From contig NZ_JAFATE010000227.1 of the NCBI RefSeq assembly GCF_019244115.1, positions 1-54,367 on the forward strand: a stretch of DNA of 54,367 nucleotides. The letters are read 5' to 3'. Below are positions 1 through 8,643 of this stretch, piece after piece; the stretch's first letter is position 1, and each line of letters opens with the position of its first letter. Made by a program: the position numbers and the translations under genes. The notes below the pieces were generated by a model. It ran no database searches. It worked only from the letters and a program-made list of their open reading frames with translations, and had not been told where the DNA came from. The stretch comes from Bradyrhizobium sp. (GTDB taxonomy: Bacteria > Pseudomonadota > Alphaproteobacteria > Rhizobiales > Xanthobacteraceae).

Positions 1-263
1 TCATCTGGGCCGACGATCCGTGCGGCATGCTACACCATGGCTGCGCAGCGCCTGACGGCGGAGCAAGCGCCCAAAGGAATCACAAGTCGCAGCGTAAGGC
101 GAGACGAGGGGAAGGCAAAGCACGCCCTCGCAGCGCGCCTGTGTCCGGCTGTGGAAAGCCGCTCTGGGCCGCGAGAGGCCTGAGCGCCCGTCACGCGGCC
201 GGGATTCACTATTATTAAGTAACTGCAATGGTATCGAAAGACCACGCCTTCTGGGGAGCGAAG
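1..263. other. Left-edge region with no recognisable gene
   Basis: Short open frames exist on both strands, but none has a ribosome site or resembles a known family. The stretch ends in a locally AT-rich segment (about 206-225) just before the chemoreceptor, which is the likely place for that gene's promoter. Any gene to the left lies outside the window. Confidence 0.4.
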
Positions 264-1961
264 ATGACCCTGCTCAGCAATCTTAAGATCCACACAAAAT
301 TCGCGAGCATGGTGATCCTGGCCGCCCTGGCCGTCTGCACGACCGTCGCCGTGGCGGCTTCCCTCACCCGCGCCCGCATGGTCAATGACCGCATCGAACA
401 ACTCCACACGGCGGTCGACCTGCTCTACGGCCAGGCGCAGATGCTTCAGGATGAGGTCGTCGCAGGGAAGATGACCGTCGACCAAGCCAAGGCGGAATTT
501 CGCCGCATCGGGCACCACATGAAATTCAACAGCGGCCAAGCCTATCCGATCGCGCACAACATCGCCGATTCCTCTGTGCTCATGAACGGTGCAGACGAGA
601 AGATGGAAGGCAAGGTGCTCGGCATGAAGGACGCCAATGGCGTGCTGATCTCCGAGGCGCAGATCAGCGCGGGCCGGCAGAGCCCGGAGGGCGGCACGAG
701 CTCCTACCTCTATCCGCGGCCCGGCCAGACCGAACCACTCCGCAAGCTGGTCTTCGGCCGCATCTTTGCGCCATGGAACATCTCGATGAGCTTCGGCCTC
801 TATGTCGACGATATCGACTCCGACGTGGACGCGCTGCTCTGGCGCCTCGGCACCTTGGGTGGCGGTCTCATGCTGCTGCTTGGTCTTCTGTCGTGGCTTG
901 TTTCGCGCGATGTCGTCGGCGGGCTGCATCGGCTGATGGACCGCATGCAGGGTATCGCCGGCGGTGCGCTGGAGACTCCGGTCGCCGAGACCGATCGTCG
1001 CGACGAGATCGGCCGCATGGCCGAGAGCCTCGACGTGCTGCGCAAGACGGCGATCACGGCACGCATGCTCGAGCAGGAGCAGGCCGCCAGCAAGCAGCGC
1101 AGCGAAGCCGAAAAGCGCCAAGCCCTGATCATGCTCGCCGACCGCTTCGATGCCTCGGTCGGCCAGCTTGTCGGGATGATGGCCGCAGGCGCCGGCGAGC
1201 TCGAAGCTACCGCGAAGTCGATGACGGGCACTGCTGGCAGCACCAAGCAGCGTGCCAGCGCGGTAAGCACGGCCGTGAACCAGGCGAGCTCGCGGGTGCA
1301 GACGGCCGCCACCGCCGCGGAAGAACTTTCTTGCTCGATCACCGAGATCAGCCGCCAGGTCGCACAATCCGCCGAGGTGACCGGACGGGCGGTCGAGAGT
1401 GCGCGGCGCACCGACACCATCGTGCGCGCGCTCGCCGAGGGCGCCCGGCAGATCGAGCACGTCGCCGAGCTGATCTCGCGCATCGCCCAGCAGACCAATC
1501 TGCTCGCGCTCAACGCCGCTATCGAGGCGGCGCGCGCCGGCGAGGCCGGGCGCGGCTTCGCCGTCGTCGCGGCCGAGGTGAAGACGCTGGCCGGCCAGAC
1601 CGCGCAGGCGACCCAGGAGATCGGCGACCGCATCGCCCAGATCCAGAGTGCAACCAAGGAGGCGGTCGGCGCCATCGACGGCATCACCTCGACGATCGAG
1701 GAGGTCGGCGTGATCGCCACCGCCATCGGGACTGCCATCGAGGAGCAAGGCGCGGCAACTGCGGAGATCGCCCGCAACGTCACTCAGACGGCGGAAGCGA
1801 CGCGCGACGTCACCGCCAATATCGGCGGCGTCTCCAACGCAGCGAACGATACTGGCCTTGCCGCGAGCCAGGTGCTGACGGCGGCTTCCAATCTCTCGAA
1901 GCAGGCCGAGCAACTCGCGAGCGAAGTGAACACGTTCCTCGCGGGTGTCAGGGCCGCGTAA
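264..1961 (+). CDS. Methyl-accepting chemotaxis protein with periplasmic Cache-type sensor
   Basis: A 565-residue transducer that would bind a ligand in the periplasm and control CheA/CheY signalling at the inner membrane. A first membrane helix (about residues 11-33) is followed by a sCache_2-like sensor of about 150 residues, containing the family-typical YLYPRPGQ and [11 protein letters not shown] stretches. A second helix (VLLWRL to LLSWLV region), a HAMP domain and the cytoplasmic signalling domain follow. The hairpin tip [20 protein letters not shown] is near residues 405-430. I chose the ATG at 264 because GGGGAG lies just upstream. An in-frame ATG at 228 has no ribosome site. There is no C-terminal CheR-docking pentapeptide. 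The gene appears monocistronic and the ligand cannot be told. Confidence 0.93.
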   Translation: MTLLSNLKIHTKFASMVILAALAVCTTVAVAASLTRARMVNDRIEQLHTAVDLLYGQAQMLQDEVVAGKMTVDQAKAEFRRIGHHMKFNSGQAYPIAHNIADSSVLMNGADEKMEGKVLGMKDANGVLISEAQISAGRQSPEGGTSSYLYPRPGQTEPLRKLVFGRIFAPWNISMSFGLYVDDIDSDVDALLWRLGTLGGGLMLLLGLLSWLVSRDVVGGLHRLMDRMQGIAGGALETPVAETDRRDEIGRMAESLDVLRKTAITARMLEQEQAASKQRSEAEKRQALIMLADRFDASVGQLVGMMAAGAGELEATAKSMTGTAGSTKQRASAVSTAVNQASSRVQTAATAAEELSCSITEISRQVAQSAEVTGRAVESARRTDTIVRALAEGARQIEHVAELISRIAQQTNLLALNAAIEAARAGEAGRGFAVVAAEVKTLAGQTAQATQEIGDRIAQIQSATKEAVGAIDGITSTIEEVGVIATAIGTAIEEQGAATAEIARNVTQTAEATRDVTANIGGVSNAANDTGLAASQVLTAASNLSKQAEQLASEVNTFLAGVRAA

Positions 1962-1989
1962 GTTTGGATTTGCGCTCCGAACACAAATC

Positions 1990-2017
1990 ACACGTTCGAA
2001 TCGTGTCGGGCGCGCCA
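1990..2017 (+). other. 3' fragment of a tRNA gene (probably tRNA-Arg), att-like scar
   Basis: These 28 bases form a complete tRNA 3' end. A T-stem ACACG pairs with CGTGT around the loop TTCGAAT, followed by the 7-base acceptor half CGGGCGC, discriminator G and an encoded CCA. Alphaproteobacterial tRNA-Arg genes beginning GCGCCCG end this way. No matching 5' half lies upstream: the chemoreceptor stop codon is only 28 bases away. Such fragments are typical of sites left by tyrosine-recombinase integration into a tRNA gene. No integrase is present in the window, so this is a scar or one end of an element lying outside. The motif is seen directly; the integration origin is inference. Confidence 0.7.
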
Positions 2018-2109
2018 CCCATCTCCCAAGACTGCGCCGCCGGAGTTCCCCGGAAATCGCCAGGTGCTGCTCTCGGCCAGTTTGATCAATCGCATACAGA
2101 AAGCGTGCG

Positions 2110-2523
2110 TTAGCCGCTCGCGACGATGGCCGGGCTGGTCGGCGCGTGACAGACTGCCTCGATGCGATGGCCCTCGGGGTCCAATACGAAGGCGCCATAG
2201 TAATCGGCGTGGTAATTCGCCCGTAACCCTGGCGGCCCGTCGTTGCACCCCCCGTGCGCGAGCGCCGCCGCGTGAAAGGCGTCGACCGCGGCGCGGCCGG
2301 GAGCACGAAAGCAGATATGGGCGCCAGGAATAGGCGTCCTCACCTCCGCTTCGTAGGTGATCGTGAATTCGACACCGAGCGATCCTGGCGCAGCGCCGTA
2401 ATCGGAACCGCGGTTCTCGCCGAAATCAACGATACGTACGAGCCCGAGTGGACGCAATACGGCGTCGTAAAAGCGCCGACTGCTGTAAATGTCGGTGACA
2501 CCGAGTGAGACATGATCCAGCAT
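2110..2523 (-). CDS. VOC-family (glyoxalase/bleomycin-resistance fold) protein
   Basis: A 137-residue single VOC unit. It opens with MLDHVSLGVTDI, in which the His of DHVSLGV is the usual first metal ligand, and closes with DPEGHRIEAVCH, where the Glu is the usual last ligand. SRRFYDAVLRPLG is the common VOC helix. Members are metal-dependent lyases, isomerases, dioxygenases or ligand sequesterers, and the substrate cannot be told here. The start at 2523 is preferred because the family begins at MLDHV; a longer in-frame start at 2571 would add 16 atypical residues. It stands alone on the minus strand. Confidence 0.85.
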   Translation of the reverse strand: MLDHVSLGVTDIYSSRRFYDAVLRPLGLVRIVDFGENRGSDYGAAPGSLGVEFTITYEAEVRTPIPGAHICFRAPGRAAVDAFHAAALAHGGCNDGPPGLRANYHADYYGAFVLDPEGHRIEAVCHAPTSPAIVASG

Positions 2524-2737
2524 AACGTTCGCTCTCAAATAGCGTCCGCGCGAGGCGCAGCGTGAATGCACAGAACGTCGCAGCTTTTGTGACTGGAACG
2601 CCGAGCGGGCTACCCCTCATAGTGCCACGGCAAGCAAAAGTGCGCATTTTCATCGGCCGTGGCGCGCCACTTCGGTCCAGGTCAGGCCGCGGCAATTCCG
2701 TCCAGGACCGGCTGCGCAGGCCTGCATCGCATCCCCA

Positions 2738-3319
2738 TCACCCTCGTCCTCCCGGCGGCAGCGTGTCAAGCAGCGGACACGACAGATGGGCGATCTGGTG
2801 GGCTGTGCCGCGCGCGCTCGCACCGGGCTCGTCCTCGGACAACAGGACGCGCACGAATTTCCAGTTTTGCGGATCGAGACCGACCACCGCCGCGACGATG
2901 TCCCCGTGGGCCGCGCAGTCGCGCGCCCGCTCGATCTCTTCTGCAAAGGCGGCTGTCAGGTCCGCATCGAGCGGGATGGCGATATCGTCCCGATAAAGGA
3001 AGCACGCGTCGCTTCCCCTGCCCCGGAACGCATCCAGCGCGACGTACGTCTCGATGCCAGCGCGTCCGACCACATCCGTGACGACCTTGTAGCCGCCGCG
3101 CACCAGCCAGTCGCGGAACGCCTTGTCCTGCTGCCAGAGATAAAGCGAGGAGAAGTTGTTCGCGATGGCGCCGAAGCGGCCGGCTTCGCGCAGCAGAAAA
3201 GCCTTGAAATAGAGCGCGGGCACCGCGTCCCAGACCGTCCCGCGCTCTTTCAGCCATCGCCGCAGCGCGCCGAGATCGTAGTCAGCCGGCAGGCGATGGG
3301 CGTAATGCACAATGATCAT
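2738..3319 (-). CDS. DUF4865 family protein
   Basis: A 193-residue cytoplasmic protein. Its opening MIIVHYAHRLPADYDLGALR, followed by a KAFLLREAGRFG segment and YLWQQDKAFRDWL, matches what I remember of DUF4865, whose function is unknown. A good ribosome site (AAGGAG) precedes the ATG. It lies downstream of the TetR and NTF2-like genes on the same strand, but a 377-base repeat-bearing gap separates it from them, so it may have its own promoter. The C-terminal 25 residues are Pro/Gly-rich and probably disordered. Confidence 0.75.
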   Translation of the reverse strand: MIIVHYAHRLPADYDLGALRRWLKERGTVWDAVPALYFKAFLLREAGRFGAIANNFSSLYLWQQDKAFRDWLVRGGYKVVTDVVGRAGIETYVALDAFRGRGSDACFLYRDDIAIPLDADLTAAFAEEIERARDCAAHGDIVAAVVGLDPQNWKFVRVLLSEDEPGASARGTAHQIAHLSCPLLDTLPPGGRG

Positions 3320-3406
3320 GTCACGGCTGCTCCTTGAGCAAGGAAATGAGAGGCGACCAAAGCATGATAACGTTTGCTCGAATCGGTGTGCCGGTCCGGC
3401 TGTTCA

Positions 3407-3555
3407 CCTCTCCCCGCTGGCGGGGAGAGGTCGCCGCGCGACGAGCGGTGCCGTTGGCATCGCTAAGTGCGCGACGGGTCAGGGGGAGTCTCCACAGGGC
3501 CGGTTCCTTGAGACTCCCCCTCACCCAACCCTCTCCCCCGCAAGCGGGGAGAGGG
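3407..3555. repeat. Composite palindromic intergenic repeat
   Basis: Three nested inverted repeats occupy the gap between the DUF4865 gene and the NTF2-like gene. A 10-4-10 hairpin CCTCTCCCCG/CGGGGAGAGG is at 3407-3430. A widely spaced 12-base pair AGGGGGAGTCTC/GAGACTCCCCCT is at 3481 and 3510. A second CCCTCTCCCC/GGGGAGAGGG hairpin is at 3529-3555. The same CTCTCCCCGC core returns at 47761-47795. This looks like a dispersed REP-type element that would also act as a transcript end. The rest of 3320-3696 holds nothing I recognise. Confidence 0.75.
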
Positions 3556-3696
3556 GGCGCATCTTCCGTACGGCTTTGATCGAGCCGCATTTCATCATGC
3601 TTTAGCAGCCGAGAGCGACGCGACGTCGGCGCGCGCGGGACGGCGCTGGGTGCTGATTGCCAGAACCGGATTTGCGGCCGGCGACGACTACACTCC

Positions 3697-4149
3697 TCAG
3701 GCGCCATCGCTCGATTCGACATGAAACCCTTTCGAGGTGATCAGCCATCGTCCATCGATGGAATGCCAGGTCAGATAGTCCAGAAACACCATCGTGACGA
3801 TCCGCACGCGCACCTTGGTCAGGGCCATGCTCGTTGAGACAAAATCCATCGTCAGGATTTCATTGAGCCGCGGCGCGTTCACGGATTGCGGCGATTGCCG
3901 CTTCCTGAGGATCTCCTTGTAGGTCTCGGCCGGCCACACCATCATTTGCCCGTCGCGGTAACCGTGCAGCTGGACGCTCGGCGCAAACACCTGATCGAAG
4001 CGCGACACGTCGCAATCATACATCAGGTCAAAATACCGATGGGTGGCGTCGATCAGACTGGACAGGCACTCGCGCTCGAGCGGTGGCGCGGTCGATTTTG
4101 CGTCTGCGATGGTAGCGAGCGATGCTGATGCTTGAAGCGCTTGGGTCAT
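3697..4149 (-). CDS. NTF2-like (putative lumazine-binding / SnoaL-like) protein
   Basis: A 150-residue protein with the cone-shaped NTF2-like fold. After a 25-residue Ala/Ser-rich lead come ATHRYFDLMYDCDVSRFDQV, then VQLHGYRDGQ, and a C-terminal FLDYLTWHSIDGRWLITSKG strand, a pattern like the lumazine-binding subgroup. Members bind small hydrophobic ligands or act as isomerases and cyclases. GGAGG sits 7 bases before the ATG. The TetR gene ends its reading 40 bases upstream on the same strand, so the two probably share a transcript, and a ligand-responsive stress or detoxification role is plausible. Confidence 0.75.
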   Translation of the reverse strand: MTQALQASASLATIADAKSTAPPLERECLSSLIDATHRYFDLMYDCDVSRFDQVFAPSVQLHGYRDGQMMVWPAETYKEILRKRQSPQSVNAPRLNEILTMDFVSTSMALTKVRVRIVTMVFLDYLTWHSIDGRWLITSKGFHVESSDGA

Positions 4150-4188
4150 CGAAGCCTCCGGTTGGAAGAAACGCGCGCGGCCGCGATG

Positions 4189-4752
4189 TCATCGCCGCGC
4201 GCTCAGAAGAATCTCAGCGGCCTGCCTGCCGGCCCGAATGGGCTCGACGCCGCCCTGGATGAACGCCTCGATGCTCGCGCCATCAAGCAAGGCGAGCAGT
4301 TGCTGAGCCGTCGTGTCCGGCTTGCGGTGCCCGGCCCGCGCGGCGATGTCGCGGAATTTGGCCCTGATCCAGGCCTTGTGCGCGCGCACGAGCGCGTGCA
4401 TCGGCCCCTCGGGCTGCGGGTCCTGCACGACGACATTGATGAAGGGGCAGCCGCGAAAGCCGGGCTCGGCTGCGAACTGCTCGGAAATGTCGAACATCGC
4501 CTTGACGCCATCCGACGGCGTCTGCGCCCGCGCGAGGTGCTGCTCGATCAAGGTCCGCCGCGTCTCCGAATGCTGTTCGAAGGCCGCGAGCGCGAGCGCC
4601 TCCTTGGAGTCGAAGTTGTTGTACAGCGTCATACGGGCGACGCCGGCGCGCTCGGTCACCTCGTTGATACCGACATTGGGCATCCCGCGGTCGTAGAAAA
4701 GATCCGCCGCCGTATCGATCAGACGGTCGCGCGGCGATCGTCGTCCGGACAT
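4189..4752 (-). CDS. TetR/AcrR family transcriptional regulator
   Basis: 187 residues. The N-terminal helix-turn-helix is clear: DRLIDTAADLFYDRGMPNVG, then EVTERAGVARMTLYNNFDSK (about residues 9-55), ending in the YxxFxSKEAL motif of the family. The remaining all-helical domain would bind an unknown effector. GGGAGG precedes the ATG. It is first in a minus-strand group with the NTF2-like gene, and an imperfect palindrome lies about 15-30 bases upstream of its start, which suggests autorepression. Confidence 0.9.
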   Translation of the reverse strand: MSGRRSPRDRLIDTAADLFYDRGMPNVGINEVTERAGVARMTLYNNFDSKEALALAAFEQHSETRRTLIEQHLARAQTPSDGVKAMFDISEQFAAEPGFRGCPFINVVVQDPQPEGPMHALVRAHKAWIRAKFRDIAARAGHRKPDTTAQQLLALLDGASIEAFIQGGVEPIRAGRQAAEILLSARR

Positions 4753-4764
4753 CGCATCGCCCTC

Positions 4765-4785
4765 CCTAGATATACCGGTCTACCT
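4765..4785. promoter_or_regulatory. Candidate TetR operator
   Basis: An imperfect dyad is centred on ACCGGT (4774-4779) inside TAGATATACCGGTCTA. Half sites of the TAGACCGGT type are common for TetR repressors. It lies just upstream of the TetR gene start at 4752, where a repressor would block its own promoter. The outer arms match only in part. Confidence 0.4.
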
Positions 4786-4861
4786 AATCAGCGCGAGGTC
4801 CGGACGTCAAGCGTTCGTTCGGACAAGGAGCGCATTTGCCGGGCGACGGCTCACATAGGAG

Positions 4862-5251
4862 TTATGAGGCGGGAGACTTGGATTTCGCCTTCCGCTTCGG
4901 CGCCGGACGCTGGCGCTTCGCGGCGATCCGGCTCGCGGCGGCCAGTGCGGCGCGCGCCCAGGCGATCAGTTCGTCAGGCTCGTCAAACAGCCGCTCCGGC
5001 GCGCGCCAGAACGACAGGTCGATGCTCGCGCCCTGCTTGCTGTAGTTCAGCGGCGGATAGGCTTCGGCTTCCTTGAACGTGGCGCGATTGTCGTCGTCGA
5101 CGCGGAAATACAGCGTGTTCTCGGTCACCATGCCGAACATCAACCCGTCGCAGAACACGCCGGTCTTGCCGAACATGCGCCGGAAGCTGATGTGGCCGAG
5201 CGCTGCAAGCTGCTCGCCCAGAAATTCCGCAAAGCTGTCACTCGCGACCAT
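4862..5251 (-). CDS. TfoX/Sxy N-terminal domain protein
   Basis: 129 residues carrying one TfoX N-terminal domain. Diagnostic parts are SFRRMFGKTGVFCDGLMFG, TLYFRVDDDNRATF and LNYSKQGASIDLSFWRAPE. The Lys/Arg-rich tail (KRQRPAPKRKAKSKS) could touch nucleic acid. In gammaproteobacteria TfoX/Sxy activates competence genes with CRP, but single-domain alphaproteobacterial versions are uncharacterised, so a competence role should not be assumed. The start at 5251 fits the family; an in-frame start at 5347 would add 32 residues unlike it. Confidence 0.85.
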   Translation of the reverse strand: MVASDSFAEFLGEQLAALGHISFRRMFGKTGVFCDGLMFGMVTENTLYFRVDDDNRATFKEAEAYPPLNYSKQGASIDLSFWRAPERLFDEPDELIAWARAALAAASRIAAKRQRPAPKRKAKSKSPAS

Positions 5252-5460
5252 TCTCGAATCCCAGCCGCTTGCTGCAAGCACGCGGCGCGCGCGGCCAGGC
5301 CGCCTAACGATAACTTGATAGCACAATACTGGCTGAACCATCGACATGAGGATGCCGTCGCGCTGCTGCTGCTCGATTACCGCGAAGCGTGATTGGTGGG
5401 CGCCGATCCTAGCCTCTACAATCGAACGTCATTCGAGCGCAACCGCGACGGAGAAGCGGC

Positions 5461-7371
5461 ATGGTAGATCCGCAAATCGGCAGTTTCGGATCATGGGTCT
5501 CTCCCATCACAGCCGATGCGGCCGTGGCCGAAACCGGAACATTGGCCGAGCCGCGGATCGACGGGGACGACGTCTATTGGATCGAGGGAAGGCCACTCGA
5601 GAAGGGCCGCAACGTCGTCGTCGCCAGGGCCGCCGACGGCGCGATCAGCGACGTTACGCCGGCCCCGTTCAACGTGAGATCGCAGGTCTACAGTTATGGC
5701 GGAGGCAGCTATGCAGTCCGCAACGGCGTCCTCTATTTCGTCAATTTCGGCGATGGTCAAATCTACCGACAGGTCGTGGGCGACACTCCGACAAGAATCA
5801 CGTCGAGCGCGAATTGCCTGTTTGCAGATATGTGCGTCGACGTCCCGCGAAATCGACTGATCGCAATAAAGGAGGAGCGTCCGGACGGCGACGTCATTCA
5901 CGCAATCCATAAGCTGGTCGCCATCGACATTGCTACGGGCTACGAGGCTACGCTCGACAGCGGATGCGACTTCTACGCGTCGCCGACGCTCAGCCCGGAC
6001 GGGTCAAAGCTTGCGTGGCTGAGCTGGCAACATCCAAACATGCCGTGGACGTCCAGCCGTTTGAATGTCGCAAGTCTGGATCCGGCGGGCGCGCTGACAG
6101 ACAGGCAGATCGCCCAAGGCGGTTCCGAGTCGGTGTTTCAACCGCAATGGGCGCCGGATGGGCGACTCTACTTCATCTCCGACCGCACAAATTTCTGGAA
6201 CATCTATCGCTGGAACGCCTCCGGCGTGGAGCACATCCTGGCGCGAGACGCTGAATTCGGTGTGCCTCAATGGCAACTCGGTCTCTCGACCTACGCGTTC
6301 CTGTCACCTGACGTTCTGATCTACTCATTTGTCCAAAACGGGACGTGGCGCCTGGGCCGGCTGGACCTAGCGACATCAACTGCTCACGACTATCGAACCG
6401 AATTTTCCTCCCTGTCGGGTGTCCGCGCGTCGGCAACGACGGTCGTGGTGCGCTGCGCGACATCGACCTCACCGCCGGCCATCGCAACCGTCGACGTGAA
6501 CAGCGGAGCGGTGTCGCCGATCAGGCCTCTCGTTGGATCGGACCGCTTGCAGGGAATTCAGAACTACTTTTCGGCGCCGCAACCCATCGAATTTCCGACG
6601 AGCAACGGCGAAATCGCCCATGGCTTCTACTATCCTCCTCACAATCCGGACTGGCAGGCGCCGGCCTCGGAAAAGCCTCCCTTGCTCGTGAAGAGCCATG
6701 GCGGGCCGACGACAGCGACCGATTCGTCGCTCAATCTTTCGGTGCAATTCTGGACCAGTCGGGGATTCGGTGTGCTCGACGTGAACTATCGCGGAAGCAC
6801 CGGGTACGGACGGAAATATCGAGAAAGGCTCTACGGTCAGTGGGGCGTCATGGACGTGATGGATTGCATATCCGGCGCGAAATTCCTGGCCGCTCGCGGC
6901 GATGCCGACCCGCGAAAATTGGCGGTGACGGGTGGCAGCGCGGGCGGCTACACGACGTTGTGCGGGCTCACTTTTCATGCCGAATTTGCCGCCGGTGCGA
7001 GCTACTACGGGATCAGCGATCTGGTCGCGCTCGCCACCGAGACTCACAAGTTCGAGCTGCACTACACCGACTGGCTCATCGAGCCGTTTCGGCCCGACAG
7101 CGCACTTTATCACGACCGCTCGCCGATCAATTTCACCGAAAAATTGTCCGTTCCGGTGATATTTCTCCACGGCAAGGACGATCCGGTGGTGCCGATCAAT
7201 CAGGCTCAAAGGATGTACAGCGCGCTTCAAGGTCGTAACATCCCGACCTGCCTGCTGATATTCCAGGACGAAAAGCACGGATTTCGCCAGTCGGCTCATC
7301 TTCGCCAGGCGCTCGAGGCAGAGCTCTTGTTCTATTCGATGAACCTGACACGAGTTCCGCTTGCATCGTGA
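5461..7371 (+). CDS. S9 family peptidase (acylaminoacyl/dipeptidyl peptidase type), cytoplasmic
   Basis: 636 residues. The first two thirds form a beta-propeller with WD40-like repeats, for example LSPDGSKLAWLSW and WAPDGRLYFISDR. The alpha/beta-hydrolase domain starts near residue 395. The catalytic triad can be placed: Ser493 in GGSAGG, Asp574 (or 573) in GKDDPVVP and His606 in EKHGF. It would cleave small peptides or acylated amino acids. No signal peptide is seen, unlike the second S9 enzyme at 51024-53036. A GGAG sequence precedes the ATG. It is apparently monocistronic. Confidence 0.93.
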   Translation: MVDPQIGSFGSWVSPITADAAVAETGTLAEPRIDGDDVYWIEGRPLEKGRNVVVARAADGAISDVTPAPFNVRSQVYSYGGGSYAVRNGVLYFVNFGDGQIYRQVVGDTPTRITSSANCLFADMCVDVPRNRLIAIKEERPDGDVIHAIHKLVAIDIATGYEATLDSGCDFYASPTLSPDGSKLAWLSWQHPNMPWTSSRLNVASLDPAGALTDRQIAQGGSESVFQPQWAPDGRLYFISDRTNFWNIYRWNASGVEHILARDAEFGVPQWQLGLSTYAFLSPDVLIYSFVQNGTWRLGRLDLATSTAHDYRTEFSSLSGVRASATTVVVRCATSTSPPAIATVDVNSGAVSPIRPLVGSDRLQGIQNYFSAPQPIEFPTSNGEIAHGFYYPPHNPDWQAPASEKPPLLVKSHGGPTTATDSSLNLSVQFWTSRGFGVLDVNYRGSTGYGRKYRERLYGQWGVMDVMDCISGAKFLAARGDADPRKLAVTGGSAGGYTTLCGLTFHAEFAAGASYYGISDLVALATETHKFELHYTDWLIEPFRPDSALYHDRSPINFTEKLSVPVIFLHGKDDPVVPINQAQRMYSALQGRNIPTCLLIFQDEKHGFRQSAHLRQALEAELLFYSMNLTRVPLAS

Positions 7372-7687
7372 TGCAAGCCGCTGTTCCGGCTGAACCTGTG
7401 GTTCCTTCCCCGTGCTTTTTTCATTGCACGGGGGCCATGGGTATCAGTGGATACCCGGCCTTCCCTGCGCCCTCATGTCAGAGGGAGCGAGACGGACGCA
7501 AGACTCGGGCGCACCGCGCCGCGGGAACGTTCCTCGTTCGCCGCATGACACAGTCAACCGGCATTCCATCCTGCGGGACCAATGCGGCGCCATATTGAAT
7601 TGCGATTGAACCACAAGGCCTCTAACAATCGCACTCCACGCGCCCGCGACAGGACCAGAGCCCCCTCCAAGCACCTCCGGGGTTTCA
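7372..7687. other. Intergenic region with hairpins and a repeat fragment
   Basis: No gene is seen. A hairpin CCCCGTGC/GCACGGGG at 7408-7433 has a run of T only in its loop. A second hairpin GGGTATC/GATACCC lies inside 7433-7461. The following CCTTCCCTGCGCCCTCATG stretch is like part of the element at 40370-40560, so this looks like a degraded copy. The promoter of the downstream metallophosphoesterase gene must lie in the distal part. Confidence 0.45.
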
Positions 7688-8626
7688 ATGGACGACGATC
7701 TCCTCTCCAAGCTGGAACAGCGCCTCGGCCGCCTGCAGGCCCGGCAGCGCCTTGGCATCGAGATCGACCACGAAGCCCAGATCTTTGGCCAGGGACTGAA
7801 CTTTTTTCACATCGAGAACTGGTATTCGATCCACTCCGTGATCCGAGGCGTCCTGAAGCTGAGCGGGCTTTATTGGCGCGGCTGCCGCAACGCGGAGCAC
7901 ATTGTCGTCCGGACCAACGACGTCCTGAGCGCAAAATTGCCACCGCTGTTCGACGGCTTCACCATCCTCCAGATCAGCGACACCCATGCCGACATCAGTC
8001 AGCGCGCGATGCGCCGCCTGGTCGAACTGGTCGATGGTCTGAGTTACGATCTCTGCGTCTGGACCGGGGATTTTCGCGGCGCCACCTACGGCGCTTACGA
8101 TGCGGCGCTGATGGAAACGGCAGAGATCGCCGGCCGTCTCAGGCAGCCGGTCTACGGCGTGCTCGGCAATCATGACACCATCCGGATGCTGCCTGGCCTC
8201 GAAGCCATGGGACTGCGGATGCTGCAGAACGAGTGCGAGACGATCCGGCGCGATGATGAGGCCATCCATCTCGCCGGCATCGACGATGCACACTACTTTC
8301 GGGTGGACAACATCGAAAAGGCGGCCGCGCGCCTTCCGGAAGGCGCCTTCGCGATCCTGCTGTCGCACACGCCGGAAATCTATCGCCAGGCGGCGCATGC
8401 CGGTTTCGACCTGCTCCTCAGCGGACACACCCATGGCGGCCAGATCTGCCTGCCGGGATCGATACCCCTGACACTCAGTTCAGCGCTGCCGCGGCGGCTG
8501 GGCGCCGGGGCCTGGCAGCACGGTAGGATGGCCGGTTACACGTCGGTCGGCGCCGGATCCAGCGTCGTGCCGGTGCGCTTCAATTGCCCGCCGGAGATCA
8601 CGCTGCATCGTTTGCGGCGGGCGTGA
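7688..8626 (+). CDS. Calcineurin-like metallophosphoesterase (YkuE type)
   Basis: 312 residues. An N-terminal segment of about 90 residues precedes the two-metal phosphoesterase domain. All the metal motifs are present: D98-T-H100, G127-D128, G160-N-H-D163, H227 and the final GHTHGG (246-251). No signal peptide or clear membrane helix is seen, whereas YkuE-type relatives are often membrane-anchored. The substrate could be a phosphodiester such as a lipid or nucleotide and is not determinable. It converges on the porin gene with only 17 bases between the stop codons. Confidence 0.88.
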   Translation: MDDDLLSKLEQRLGRLQARQRLGIEIDHEAQIFGQGLNFFHIENWYSIHSVIRGVLKLSGLYWRGCRNAEHIVVRTNDVLSAKLPPLFDGFTILQISDTHADISQRAMRRLVELVDGLSYDLCVWTGDFRGATYGAYDAALMETAEIAGRLRQPVYGVLGNHDTIRMLPGLEAMGLRMLQNECETIRRDDEAIHLAGIDDAHYFRVDNIEKAAARLPEGAFAILLSHTPEIYRQAAHAGFDLLLSGHTHGGQICLPGSIPLTLSSALPRRLGAGAWQHGRMAGYTSVGAGSSVVPVRFNCPPEITLHRLRRA

Positions 8627-8643
8627 TCGAGCAATGCGCTGCG

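Noticed and set aside
1435..1447. 5' half of the tRNA (GCGCCCG) inside the chemoreceptor
   Set aside because: The matching heptamer is within the conserved coding sequence, more than 500 bases away, and has no D-arm or anticodon arm.
30..2306. 758-residue minus-strand open frame
   Set aside because: It is a shadow of the chemoreceptor in a GC-rich genome. It is Arg/Ala/Gly-rich without domains, and passes through the tRNA fragment, giving the familiar RPTRFERV artefact.
7408..7433. Rho-independent terminator after the first S9 peptidase
   Set aside because: The stem is good, but the T run is in the loop rather than after the stem, so it is only noted as a hairpin.
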